Source of the DNA: Burkholderiales bacterium
Lineage (GTDB): Bacteria; Pseudomonadota; Gammaproteobacteria; Burkholderiales; Burkholderiaceae_C
Assembly (NCBI GenBank): GCA_947458895.1
Contig: CANHBY010000028.1
Location: 1 to 8,583 of the forward strand
Length of the DNA stretch: 8,583 nucleotides
Reading direction: 5' to 3'
This document shows positions 1-7,172 of this stretch, one piece after another. Numbering within the stretch: position 1 is the stretch's first letter; each line of letters begins with the position of its first letter. The position numbers and the translations under genes are program-made. A model generated the notes under the pieces. That model ran no database searches. It was given only the letters and a program-made list of their open reading frames with translations, and had not been told where the DNA came from.

Positions 1-699
<699 letters not shown>

Positions 700-701
<2 letters not shown>

Positions 702-717
702 GGATTGATCGATCCTC
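700..717 (+). other. Perfect inverted repeat overlapping the ilvC stop codon
   Basis: The arms GAGGAT (700-705) and ATCCTC (712-717) pair perfectly around a 6-base loop, and the left arm includes part of the TGA stop codon. No T-tract follows, so it is not a terminator by itself. It may protect the 3' end of the mRNA or be incidental, since the real terminator lies 50 bases downstream. Confidence 0.4.
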
Positions 718-765
718 GGGGCGGTGCTGTTGATTCTTTGATCGAATTAATGGGCGGCTCCTTGG

Positions 766-801
766 GGCCGCGGGTGTAGATCCGCGGCCTTCTTTATTTT
801 T
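766..801 (+). terminator. Rho-independent terminator after ilvC
   Basis: A perfect 8-bp GC stem, GGCCGCGG (766-773) with CCGCGGCC (782-789), encloses an 8-base loop and is followed at once by the T-rich tract TTCTTTATTTTT (790-801). This is the classical intrinsic terminator layout. It separates ilvC from psd, whose start codon is only 22 bases past the T-tract. Confidence 0.85.
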
Positions 802-810
802 ACGCTGGTT

Positions 811-816
811 TATCCT
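811..816 (+). promoter_or_regulatory. Candidate -10 box for psd (possible leaderless start)
   Basis: TATCCT lies 7 bases before the psd ATG, which would place the transcript start at or beside the start codon. No Shine-Dalgarno sequence is visible between the ilvC terminator and the ATG. No convincing -35 box was found; the right distance falls in the terminator T-tract. A promoter is expected here because a strong terminator lies just upstream, but the exact box is a weak call. Confidence 0.3.
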
Positions 817-823
817 GGCCTTT

Positions 824-1468
824 ATGAATTATCCCCATCCCCTGTTGGCAAAAGAAGGTTGGCCCTTTATAGCGATAGCACTCGTGCTCGCCCTGGCTGC
901 GTCTGTGTTTGGCAATGTTTGGCTTGCTACTCCGGCTTGGTTGATTCTGGTTTTCGTCGTCCAGTTTTTCCGTGACCCACCTCGTGAGGTTCCGACTCAG
1001 GCGGATGCTGTGCTTTCGCCCGCGGATGGCCGAATCGTCAAGGTCGAGAAGGTTCGTGACCCCTATGCCCAGCGCGATGCATTGCTCATCAGCGTCTTTA
1101 TGAACGTGTTCAATGTGCACAGCAATCGATCGGGCGTGAACGGCTTGGTGAAGTCGGTTCAGTATTTCCCGGGTCTGTTTGTGAATGCTGATCTTGATAA
1201 GGCGTCGATTGAGAATGAGCGTAACGCTGTTGTCCTTGATGTGGCAGGGCAGTTTGTGACTCAGGTGCAGGTGGCGGGTTTGATTGCGCGCCGAATTCTT
1301 TGCTACACCAAGGTGGGTGATGTGCTTGCCAAAGGGCAGCGGTATGGCTTCATCAGGTTCGGCTCGCGGGTTGATGTCTATCTGCCTTTGCATGCGGTGC
1401 CCAAGGTGGGGCCTGGCGATAAGGTGTATGCAACCTCCACTATTTTGGCTACCCTCGGGGAACCATGA
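824..1468 (+). CDS. psd: Phosphatidylserine decarboxylase proenzyme (short PSD-A type)
   Basis: Psd converts phosphatidylserine to phosphatidylethanolamine plus CO2 at the cytoplasmic membrane. The 214-residue product has the length of the short PSD class. A hydrophobic N-terminal stretch (about residues 14-49) anchors it. The conserved SPADGRI (residues 65-71, Asp68) and FNVHSNRS (His99) supply the acid and base of the self-cleavage triad. [11 protein letters not shown] holds the Gly180-Ser181 cleavage site, where Ser181 becomes the pyruvoyl group, leaving a beta chain of 180 residues and an alpha chain of 34. The ATG at 824 is chosen because [19 protein letters not shown] matches the usual start of Burkholderiales Psd (recalled). 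No Shine-Dalgarno sequence precedes it. The stop overlaps the next start as ATGA, so it is translationally coupled to pssA, which makes its substrate. Confidence 0.96.
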   Translation: MNYPHPLLAKEGWPFIAIALVLALAASVFGNVWLATPAWLILVFVVQFFRDPPREVPTQADAVLSPADGRIVKVEKVRDPYAQRDALLISVFMNVFNVHSNRSGVNGLVKSVQYFPGLFVNADLDKASIENERNAVVLDVAGQFVTQVQVAGLIARRILCYTKVGDVLAKGQRYGFIRFGSRVDVYLPLHAVPKVGPGDKVYATSTILATLGEP

Positions 1469-2286
1469 GCTCGCCTGACTTGATTGAACCTGAGGAAATG
1501 GAGGAAGCCCCTCCGCGTCGTCGCAAGGGAATTTACATCCTCCCAAATCTGTTCACCTTGGCCGCGTTGTTCGGTGGTTTTTATGCGGTGGTGATGGCCA
1601 TGAATGGCCGGTTTGATCAGGCTGCGATTGGCGTTTTTTGGGCCATGGTGCTCGACAGTCTGGACGGCAGAGTGGCCCGTTTGACCAACACCCAGAGCGC
1701 TTTCGGTGAGCAGATGGACAGCTTGTCTGACATGGTGTCTTTTGGCGCTGCGCCAGCTTTGATCATGTACGCGTGGGGTTTGACAGGACTGAAAAACCTT
1801 GGCTGGATTGCGGCTTTTGTGTATTGCGCCTGTGCGGCTTTGAGGTTGGCCCGGTTCAATACCAATCTGAAGGTGGTCGACAAGCGCTACTTCCAAGGAT
1901 TGCCCAGCCCTGCGGCAGCGGCGCTTGTCATGGGGTTCATCTGGATGATGCATGACTATGAGCTCACCGCGGCCTCTCATGGCTGGCTGGCTTGGGTCAG
2001 TTTTGCCTTGATGATTTATGCTGGGCTGACGATGGTGACGAATGTCCCGTTTTACAGTTTCAAGGATGTGAGCTTCAAGCGGTCCGTGCCTTTTGTGGTG
2101 ATCGTGGCGATTGCGCTTGGTATTGCGCTAGTCAATGTCGACCCGCCCCGTGTGCTGTTTGGAGTCTTCTGCATCTATGGGTTTTCGGGTTATGCGGTGT
2201 TCTTTTGGCGCCGGCTCAAGGGCCGGCGGGTCAGTTTGATCGCAACGTCAAAGGACGAGCCTGAGGAAGAGGGCCTTCATCGCTGA
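1465..2286 (+). CDS. pssA: CDP-diacylglycerol--serine O-phosphatidyltransferase
   Basis: PssA joins CDP-diacylglycerol and L-serine to phosphatidylserine, the committed step toward phosphatidylethanolamine. The 273-residue product is an integral membrane protein of the CDP-alcohol phosphatidyltransferase family (type II PssA, unlike the PLD-like E. coli enzyme). The complete family signature DGxxARx8GxxxDxxxD is present: Asp67, Gly68, Ala71, Arg72, Gly81, Asp85, Asp89. About six to eight hydrophobic segments follow from residue 28 to residue 250. TNVPFYSFK near residues 192-200 is also typical. The first 20 residues are acidic then basic ([14 protein letters not shown]) and probably cytoplasmic. 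The start lies inside the psd stop (ATGA), with CGGGGAA at 1455-1461 as a possible ribosome site. The C-terminus ends in a charged tail. It forms one transcription unit with psd and probably leuA. Confidence 0.95.
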   Translation: MSSPDLIEPEEMEEAPPRRRKGIYILPNLFTLAALFGGFYAVVMAMNGRFDQAAIGVFWAMVLDSLDGRVARLTNTQSAFGEQMDSLSDMVSFGAAPALIMYAWGLTGLKNLGWIAAFVYCACAALRLARFNTNLKVVDKRYFQGLPSPAAAALVMGFIWMMHDYELTAASHGWLAWVSFALMIYAGLTMVTNVPFYSFKDVSFKRSVPFVVIVAIALGIALVNVDPPRVLFGVFCIYGFSGYAVFFWRRLKGRRVSLIATSKDEPEEEGLHR

Positions 2287-2309
2287 GAGGGCCGCATAGC
2301 TCTCGTTTT

Positions 2310-2316
2310 AAGGGGA
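2310..2316 (+). promoter_or_regulatory. Shine-Dalgarno site of leuA
   Basis: AAGGGGA lies 5 bases before the ATG at 2322, the strongest ribosome site in this gene run. Between the pssA stop and this site a weak 5-bp hairpin (GAGAG 2285-2289 with CTCTC 2300-2304, then GTTTT) could attenuate read-through, but it is too short to call a terminator. Confidence 0.75.
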
Positions 2317-2321
2317 AAAAA

Positions 2322-3863
2322 ATGTCCGACCGCTTGATTATTTTTGACACGACTTTGCGCGACGGGGAGCAGTCTCCCGGTGCGTCGATGACCAAGGATG
2401 AAAAACTTCGCATCGCGAAGCAGTTGGAGCGTCTGAAGGTCGATGTCATCGAGGCAGGCTTCGCGGCATCTTCCAACGGAGACTTCGAAGCCGTTCGCGC
2501 CATTGCGTTGGCCATCAAGGACAGCACAGTCTGTTCGCTCGCCAGGGCCAATGAGCGTGACATTGCTCGAGCGGCTGAGGCTCTCAAAGGTGGTGCTTCA
2601 GGTCGTATCCATTTGTTTTTGGCGACGAGCGCCTTGCACATGGAAAAAAAGCTTCGCATGACGCCCGATCAGGTGTTTGAACAGGCCAAGGCCTCGGTTG
2701 CTTTTGCACGCAATCTCAGCGCCGATGTGGAGTTTTCACCTGAGGACGGCTACCGGTCAGACCCCGATTTTCTTTGCCGTGTGCTGGAGGCCGTGATTGC
2801 CGCTGGCGCCACCACGATCAATGTGCCTGACACGGTGGGTTATGCCGTTCCCGAGCTCTATGGCAATTTCATTTTGAATTTGCGACAGCGCATTCCCAAT
2901 GCGGACAAGGCCATATGGTCGGTTCATTGCCATAACGACCTCGGTATGGCCGTGGCCAACTCTTTGGCAGGTGTCAAGTTGGGTGGGGCTCGTCAGGTCG
3001 AATGCACGATCAATGGCTTGGGGGAGCGGGCTGGTAATTGCGCCCTGGAAGAAGTTGTGATGGCGGTCAAGACCCGCAAGGACTACTTTGGTTTGGATGT
3101 CAACATCGACACAACCCAGATCATGGCCAGTTCTCGTCTCGTGGCACAGACCACGGGGTTCGTGGTTCAGCCAAACAAGGCTGTGGTCGGGGCAAATGCC
3201 TTCGCTCATGCCTCCGGTATCCACCAAGATGGGGTGTTGAAGGCGCGTGACACCTATGAAATCATGCGTGCACAGGATGTTGGTTGGGCCGCTAACAAGA
3301 TTGTGCTGGGAAAATTGTCTGGGCGTAATGCCTTCAAACAGCGGCTTTCCGAACTGGGTATTGATTTGTCAACCGAAGCAGAGGTTAATGCTGCTTTTGC
3401 CAAGTTCAAGGAATTGGCTGATCGAAAGAGCGACATTTTTGACGAGGATATTTTGGCACTGGTCATGGATGACTCGGTGACCTCTGAACAGGAGTTTTAT
3501 CGCTTGGTTTCGTTGTCGCAGCATTCGGAAACGGGGGAGCGGCCAGAGTCAACCGTGACCTTTGCCGCCGGGGCGCACGAGCACACGGTTTCCAGTCAGG
3601 GCAATGGGCCGGTGGACGCGAGCCTAAAAGCTATTGAGTCTGAACTGCAAACAGGGGTTGAATTGTTGTTGTATTCGGTGAATGCCATCACCTCGGGGAG
3701 TACAGAATCTCAAGGCGAGGTGACTGTGCGTTTGCAACTCGGCGGTCGGGTCGTCAATGGGATCGGGGCTGATCCCGACATTGTGGTGGCATCCGCTAAG
3801 GCTTATTTGTCAGCTCTGAACAAGCTTCACTGCAAGAACGAACGGGTGGCCGCGCAAGGTTGA
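2322..3863 (+). CDS. leuA: 2-isopropylmalate synthase
   Basis: LeuA condenses 2-oxoisovalerate (from the IlvC branch) with acetyl-CoA to 2-isopropylmalate, the first committed step of leucine synthesis. The 513-residue product has the normal length of the bacterial family. The N-terminal HMGL-like TIM barrel opens with [17 protein letters not shown] (Arg13, Asp14 as catalytic and metal residues). HCHNDLGMA gives metal ligands His202 and His204, and [11 protein letters not shown] gives Asn239. The segment [12 protein letters not shown] belongs to the subdomain linker. Residues from about 370 to 510 form the LeuA regulatory domain, expected to bind leucine for feedback inhibition, and end with the characteristic [25 protein letters not shown] segment. 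It lies 35 bases after pssA with no clear terminator between, so co-transcription with psd-pssA is likely. LeuA-type homocitrate or citramalate synthases are less likely given the length, the C-terminal domain and the ilvC neighbour. Confidence 0.97.
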   Translation: MSDRLIIFDTTLRDGEQSPGASMTKDEKLRIAKQLERLKVDVIEAGFAASSNGDFEAVRAIALAIKDSTVCSLARANERDIARAAEALKGGASGRIHLFLATSALHMEKKLRMTPDQVFEQAKASVAFARNLSADVEFSPEDGYRSDPDFLCRVLEAVIAAGATTINVPDTVGYAVPELYGNFILNLRQRIPNADKAIWSVHCHNDLGMAVANSLAGVKLGGARQVECTINGLGERAGNCALEEVVMAVKTRKDYFGLDVNIDTTQIMASSRLVAQTTGFVVQPNKAVVGANAFAHASGIHQDGVLKARDTYEIMRAQDVGWAANKIVLGKLSGRNAFKQRLSELGIDLSTEAEVNAAFAKFKELADRKSDIFDEDILALVMDDSVTSEQEFYRLVSLSQHSETGERPESTVTFAAGAHEHTVSSQGNGPVDASLKAIESELQTGVELLLYSVNAITSGSTESQGEVTVRLQLGGRVVNGIGADPDIVVASAKAYLSALNKLHCKNERVAAQG

Positions 3864-3916
3864 TAAGGTGGGACTCTGGGGTTTTGACTTGAAAAATAGC
3901 TCGTAAGTTTTTGATC

Positions 3917-3945
3917 TTGCGTGCTTTTTTTCTTTCACCTACACT
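3917..3945 (+). promoter_or_regulatory. Candidate sigma70-type promoter for the D-Ala-D-Ala endopeptidase gene
   Basis: TTGCGT (3917-3922) and TACACT (3940-3945) are 17 bases apart. The -10 matches the consensus at 4 of 6 positions and the -35 at 3 of 6. Transcription would start near 3952. GAGG at 3952-3955, 5 bases before the ATG at 3961, could serve as ribosome site, but a start at 3952 would leave almost no leader, so either the promoter position or the SD use may be wrong. A T7 run (3925-3931) lies in the spacer; no clear hairpin terminator for leuA was found in 3864-3960. Confidence 0.35.
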
Positions 3946-3960
3946 GTACTTGAGGCTTCA

Positions 3961-5049
3961 ATGGGGGTTCCTGTGAGACATTGCTCAACTGTTTTTGCTC
4001 TGGGATTGGCGCTTTGTCTGGGGTCATTGTTTGTCTCGGAATCGGCTGAGGCTGCCTCGGCAACCAGAAAAAAGGTTGCTGTTGAATCGAAGGCCCGTCA
4101 AACGGCTCGCCCTTTGGTCCGCAAGGTCGCGGTGAAAACCCGGGGTAAAGCCTCTTCAAGCAAGGCGCTGATCGCGGCCAAGCGTCCAAAGCCCTCCATC
4201 ATCGTTCCAGAGAGGCTGTCCTACGGTCAAATGTTCGGGCTGCATGCCACGCCTGATCAACTCGCTTTGAAATCGAGCGTGGCTTTGGTGGTGGATCAGG
4301 ATACCCATGAGGTGCTGTTTAGCAAGAATTCCAGGGCTGTGTTGCCGATTGCCTCCCTGACAAAGCTCATGACTGCGTTGGTGGTGACCGAGGCCAAGTT
4401 GCCCTTGGACCAGATCATCACCGTGACCCAGGAAGACGTTGACACTGAAAAGGGCAGCCGCTCTCGGCTGAGAGTTGGTACTCAGCTGAGCCGGGAGGAG
4501 ATGTTGCACCTGGCGCTGATGTCCTCTGAGAACCGTGCTGCCAATGCCTTGGGGCGCACCTATCCGGGCGGCTTGTCTTCATTTGTTAAGTTGATGAACC
4601 GCAAGGCCCAGGAATTGGGAATGCGCGATACCGCGTACGTTGAACCGACAGGGCTCTCGAGTCTGAACCAATCAAGTGCAAATGATTTGGCTGTGTTGGT
4701 GAATGCAGCCTACCAGCATCCAATCATTCGTGAGCTCTCCACCTCCCATGCGCATGAGGTCGATGTGGGTAAACAGCAGTTGCAGTTCCGTAACACCAAT
4801 CTCTTGGTGAGAAAGTCCAACTGGGACATCGGGCTTCAAAAAACAGGCTACATCGCTGAAGCTGGGCGTTGTCTGGTGATGCAGTCCAGGCTTGCGGGTC
4901 GCAAGTTGATCATGGTGTTTCTGGACTCTAACGGAAAGTACTCTCGGATCGCAGACGCTGAGAGGGTTCGTAAATGGATTGAGGACTCGCCACGGCTGGG
5001 TGGCCCTGCCTCTGTTTCTACCGCTGCCCGCGTCACTGGCCCGTACTGA
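3961..5049 (+). CDS. pbpG: Exported D-alanyl-D-alanine endopeptidase (PBP7-like, peptidase S11)
   Basis: This family cuts D-Ala-containing peptide cross-links in peptidoglycan in the periplasm. The 362-residue product begins with a signal peptide (hydrophobic residues 9-25, likely cleaved around the AEAASA segment, 29-34). Then comes a basic, Ala/Lys/Arg-rich linker (residues 36-77: 15 basic, one acidic), and a serine peptidase domain from about residue 80. All three S11 motifs are intact: Ser132-Leu-Thr-Lys135 (nucleophile and general base), Ser189-Glu-Asn191, and Lys294-Thr-Gly296. The SEN second motif and the absence of a C-terminal amphipathic anchor fit PBP7/PbpG better than the PBP5 carboxypeptidases. 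The start is supported by GAGG five bases upstream and a normal signal peptide. It seems to be a single-gene unit, with an own promoter candidate upstream and hairpins downstream. Confidence 0.92.
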   Translation: MGVPVRHCSTVFALGLALCLGSLFVSESAEAASATRKKVAVESKARQTARPLVRKVAVKTRGKASSSKALIAAKRPKPSIIVPERLSYGQMFGLHATPDQLALKSSVALVVDQDTHEVLFSKNSRAVLPIASLTKLMTALVVTEAKLPLDQIITVTQEDVDTEKGSRSRLRVGTQLSREEMLHLALMSSENRAANALGRTYPGGLSSFVKLMNRKAQELGMRDTAYVEPTGLSSLNQSSANDLAVLVNAAYQHPIIRELSTSHAHEVDVGKQQLQFRNTNLLVRKSNWDIGLQKTGYIAEAGRCLVMQSRLAGRKLIMVFLDSNGKYSRIADAERVRKWIEDSPRLGGPASVSTAARVTGPY

Positions 5050-5074
5050 TTGGGCCTCAAGGCTCAAGTGATTT
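5050..5074 (+). terminator. Candidate terminator directly after the endopeptidase gene
   Basis: TTGGGCC (5050-5056) pairs with GGCTCAA (5061-5067), with one G-U pair and a TCAA tetraloop, starting on the base after the stop codon. Only GTGATTTT follows, so the T-tract is weak. A second, stronger stem at 5107-5131 may act with it. Confidence 0.45.
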
Positions 5075-5106
5075 TGGGGGGGGCCGGGTTTCAACGTTCT
5101 CCCCCG

Positions 5107-5131
5107 AGCTTGAGAGCCCTCTCCTCAAGCT
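5107..5131 (+). terminator. Perfect 8-bp hairpin, possible back-up terminator
   Basis: AGCTTGAG (5107-5114) and CTCAAGCT (5124-5131) are exact reverse complements around a 9-base loop. TGTATTTG follows on the + strand. The T-content after the stem is modest, so termination is plausible but not certain; a processing or stability role for the upstream mRNA is the alternative. Confidence 0.4.
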
Positions 5132-5411
5132 TGTATTTGCGTGTCGTGAGATTGCCTGTGTGAGCCTGGTCGTACCTTTCTTCAGGGCGCGCCTTCGAGG
5201 GCCTATTGCCTATGCAAATTTGATGGGGCCTTTGCAAGGACAGCCCAGGCTCCCGTGAGTCCTTGCGCGCACGTTGAGTTGCCTCAAGTGTTTTAGGTAT
5301 TCGACTGGCAAGGTGACCCTCCTCTGTGCACTGACCTAGCGCTAAAGTTTGGTGATGGGTCAGCCCTGAACCGCGCGCCGCCTGGTGCGCCAAATCAATT
5401 GGGGGGTTACC
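5132..5411 (+). other. Gene-free stretch with further inverted repeats before the M6-like peptidase gene
   Basis: The whole gap between the two genes is 362 bases (5050-5411), and no frame in it looks like a real gene. This part holds a perfect 8-bp stem with a 17-base loop (GCAAGGAC 5234-5241 with GTCCTTGC 5259-5266) and a bulged 8-bp stem followed by TTTT (CAC/TTGAG 5270-5278 with CTCAAGTG 5283-5290). It also holds a GC-rich 7-bp tetraloop hairpin (GCGCGCC 5373-5379 with GGTGCGC 5384-5390) just before the ribosome site. I could not pick a convincing sigma70 promoter, although the peptidase gene needs one if the upstream hairpins terminate. A structured leader or an unannotated small RNA is possible; neither is shown. 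Confidence 0.5.
5399..5406 (+). promoter_or_regulatory. G-rich ribosome binding site that fixes the start of the M6-like peptidase
   Basis: TTGGGGGG ends 5 bases before the ATG at 5412. This supports that ATG over the in-frame GTG at 5385, which sits inside the hairpin at 5373-5390 and would put charged and polar residues ahead of the signal peptide. Confidence 0.6.
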
Positions 5412-7172
5412 ATGACTCAAACAGTATTGGTGCGAGGCGCTGTTTTGGCTGCCGTGGCTTTTCTTTTGCCATGGTCCATGGTGCATGCAGACAGCAAACG
5501 GCCTGAGGCGCAACGGGGACAGGCTGGGCGCTACGAGTTGCACTTCAAGGACGGCACGAGGTATGCGTCCAACGACTCACCTCGTGGCGAGGGCCCTGAA
5601 AGGTCTTGGGGAAGTGGCGCGCCCAAGGGGCTGTTTCACAAGCATTACTACCGCGGCCCCGCGGTGCCCTATGTCAAACACCGAAGGGGGCTCGCGGTGA
5701 TCGCGGATTTCGCTGATACCCGGCTGGAGGATTGGACCGGGGCGGGCTTTCACAGTGTGTCGGAGGTGAATCTTCAGCTGCGACGAATGGAGGAGCACTG
5801 GGCTTGGCTCAGTGGCGGCAAAGAAGATTTTCGTTGGGATGTTATCCGCGTCACCCTGCCTGTGAATCTGGGGCCTGATGCCTACCCGGATTTCGGCAGT
5901 TATCGGGATGCAGTTGGCGCGCTGATTCGCCAGCAGGTGAATGCCTCGGCGTATGACGCCAACCGCGATGGTGTTATCGACAGTGCGTGGGTGATTGCCT
6001 CGAACCATGGAACATCCTATGGCTACATGGTCGGTGGGGCAAGTCGCAATTCCGATGTGAACTTGTTCGTGGATCTTCAAAACAGCCAGAGCGTTGTGGA
6101 AGGGCGAACCGGTAACTTCAACCATGAGGTGGGCCACACCCTGAGCCTGCCTGACTTGTATGGGCCCTATGACACCCTCCATTACCTGACGCTCATGTCT
6201 GACAGTTGGGCTTTGCCGCCGCAGGATTTCACGGCCTATGAGCGCGACTTGATGGGTTGGTTGTCGCCCCGCCGTATTGAACATGGCAGCCACAATGTTC
6301 ACTTGAAGTCTTCACGGCGACATATGCAGGCGGTTCGCATTGATGGAGCCGATCCGTCAGAGTACTTTTTGATTGAATACAGGCAGAGGCCGGACAGCGG
6401 ATTTGGCTCGGAGGCGCCCCCCTATCACGGGCTGGCGGTTTACCACGTGCTCAAGAGCTCAGCCCAGTGGATGGATCCACCGCTGCTGAAGCTGGAGGCG
6501 GCCGATGGGTTCATTGCGCCAGGTGCGATTCCGGAGCTCACTGACTTTTTGTTCCTTGACAACCTCAGCATGCGCAGGCCTTTGGTGTTGCGCTCTTACT
6601 TTGGTGGGGCTGAAGTTTTTCGCATCGATAACCTTTATGCGGCAGGCCCTGATGGCATCGGGTTCAACATTCAGGTGAGTCCAAGGGTCAAGGCGCCTAA
6701 TTTGCTGAGTAATGGGTCGTTCGAGCAGGGTACTCAGACGACGGTGGATGCTTGGCAGACCAATGCTTGGGCTCCCACGTCGACCTTTGGGATCGATCAG
6801 CGCAGGGCGAGCGATGGGCATCGCAGTGTGACGATTTATTCGCCCAGCCCCAACGATGCTGAATGGGTGCAGACCGTATCGTCTTTGGTCCCGGGGCAGT
6901 CGTATCAGCTTTGTGGCTGGGTCAAGGGTGAAAACATCGTGACTGGAGCGGGTGCGGGTGTGGGGGCGAACATCTCACTGTTTGGGGGCTTTGTGAGCTC
7001 GGATAGCCTCTCGGGCACCTTCGACTGGACCCGGTCTTGCCTGACCTTCAACGCCGAGAGCACGACGGCGACCGTGGCCTGCCGGATTGGTTTCTTTGGC
7101 AGCACTGTCACTGGGAAGTTGTGGTGCGATGACCTGACCCTGACGCCTTTGAGAAGTGCTTTTGAGCCTTGA
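5412..7172 (+). CDS. Secreted M6 (immune inhibitor A)-like zinc metallopeptidase with C-terminal CBM-like domain
   Basis: A probable extracellular or periplasmic protease of 586 residues; its substrate is unknown. A signal peptide (about residues 1-25, basic VRG then a hydrophobic core, cleavage near VHA/DS) is followed by a polar segment to about residue 90. The peptidase domain then starts at the RRGLAVIADFADT strand. Asp182-x-Asn184-x-Asp186-Gly-x-Ile-x-Asp190-type spacing (DANRDGVID) resembles a calcium loop. His238-Glu239-x-x-His242 with TLSLPDLYG is the M6 zinc site, and LTLMSDSW (Met262) a likely Met-turn. AYERDLMGWLSP and, later, EYFLIEYRQ and GLAVYHV match the M6 downstream pattern. 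Residues about 430-582 (NLLSNGSFEQG to LWCDDLTL) look like a CBM_4_9/galactose-binding jelly roll and contain all four cysteines (501, 543, 557, 572). No reading-frame damage is seen. It is isolated from its neighbours by long non-coding gaps and is probably an accessory gene. The family call is by motif, without a search. Confidence 0.8.
   Translation: MTQTVLVRGAVLAAVAFLLPWSMVHADSKRPEAQRGQAGRYELHFKDGTRYASNDSPRGEGPERSWGSGAPKGLFHKHYYRGPAVPYVKHRRGLAVIADFADTRLEDWTGAGFHSVSEVNLQLRRMEEHWAWLSGGKEDFRWDVIRVTLPVNLGPDAYPDFGSYRDAVGALIRQQVNASAYDANRDGVIDSAWVIASNHGTSYGYMVGGASRNSDVNLFVDLQNSQSVVEGRTGNFNHEVGHTLSLPDLYGPYDTLHYLTLMSDSWALPPQDFTAYERDLMGWLSPRRIEHGSHNVHLKSSRRHMQAVRIDGADPSEYFLIEYRQRPDSGFGSEAPPYHGLAVYHVLKSSAQWMDPPLLKLEAADGFIAPGAIPELTDFLFLDNLSMRRPLVLRSYFGGAEVFRIDNLYAAGPDGIGFNIQVSPRVKAPNLLSNGSFEQGTQTTVDAWQTNAWAPTSTFGIDQRRASDGHRSVTIYSPSPNDAEWVQTVSSLVPGQSYQLCGWVKGENIVTGAGAGVGANISLFGGFVSSDSLSGTFDWTRSCLTFNAESTTATVACRIGFFGSTVTGKLWCDDLTLTPLRSAFEP

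Noticed and set aside
800..1546. Long minus-strand open frame (248 codons) opposite psd
   Set aside because: It lies wholly over the clearly real psd and the pssA start, its predicted residues show no recognisable fold or motif and are rich in His/Arg/Gln as expected of an antisense shadow.
3884..3909. TTGACT (3884-3889) as -35 box for the endopeptidase gene
   Set aside because: A near-perfect -35 but no -10-like hexamer at 16-18 bases; TAAGTT at 3904 leaves only 14 bases of spacer.
5234..5266. Inverted repeat GCAAGGAC/GTCCTTGC as the end of a mobile element or attachment site
   Set aside because: No transposase, integrase, target duplication or matching copy elsewhere in the window; a local RNA hairpin is the simpler reading.
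5091..5543. Minus-strand open frame (150 codons) covering most of the gene-free gap
   Set aside because: It runs into the signal-peptide region of the protease gene, has no recognisable motif, low-complexity polar composition, and no evident ribosome site. Considered because it would fill the gap, but support is lacking.
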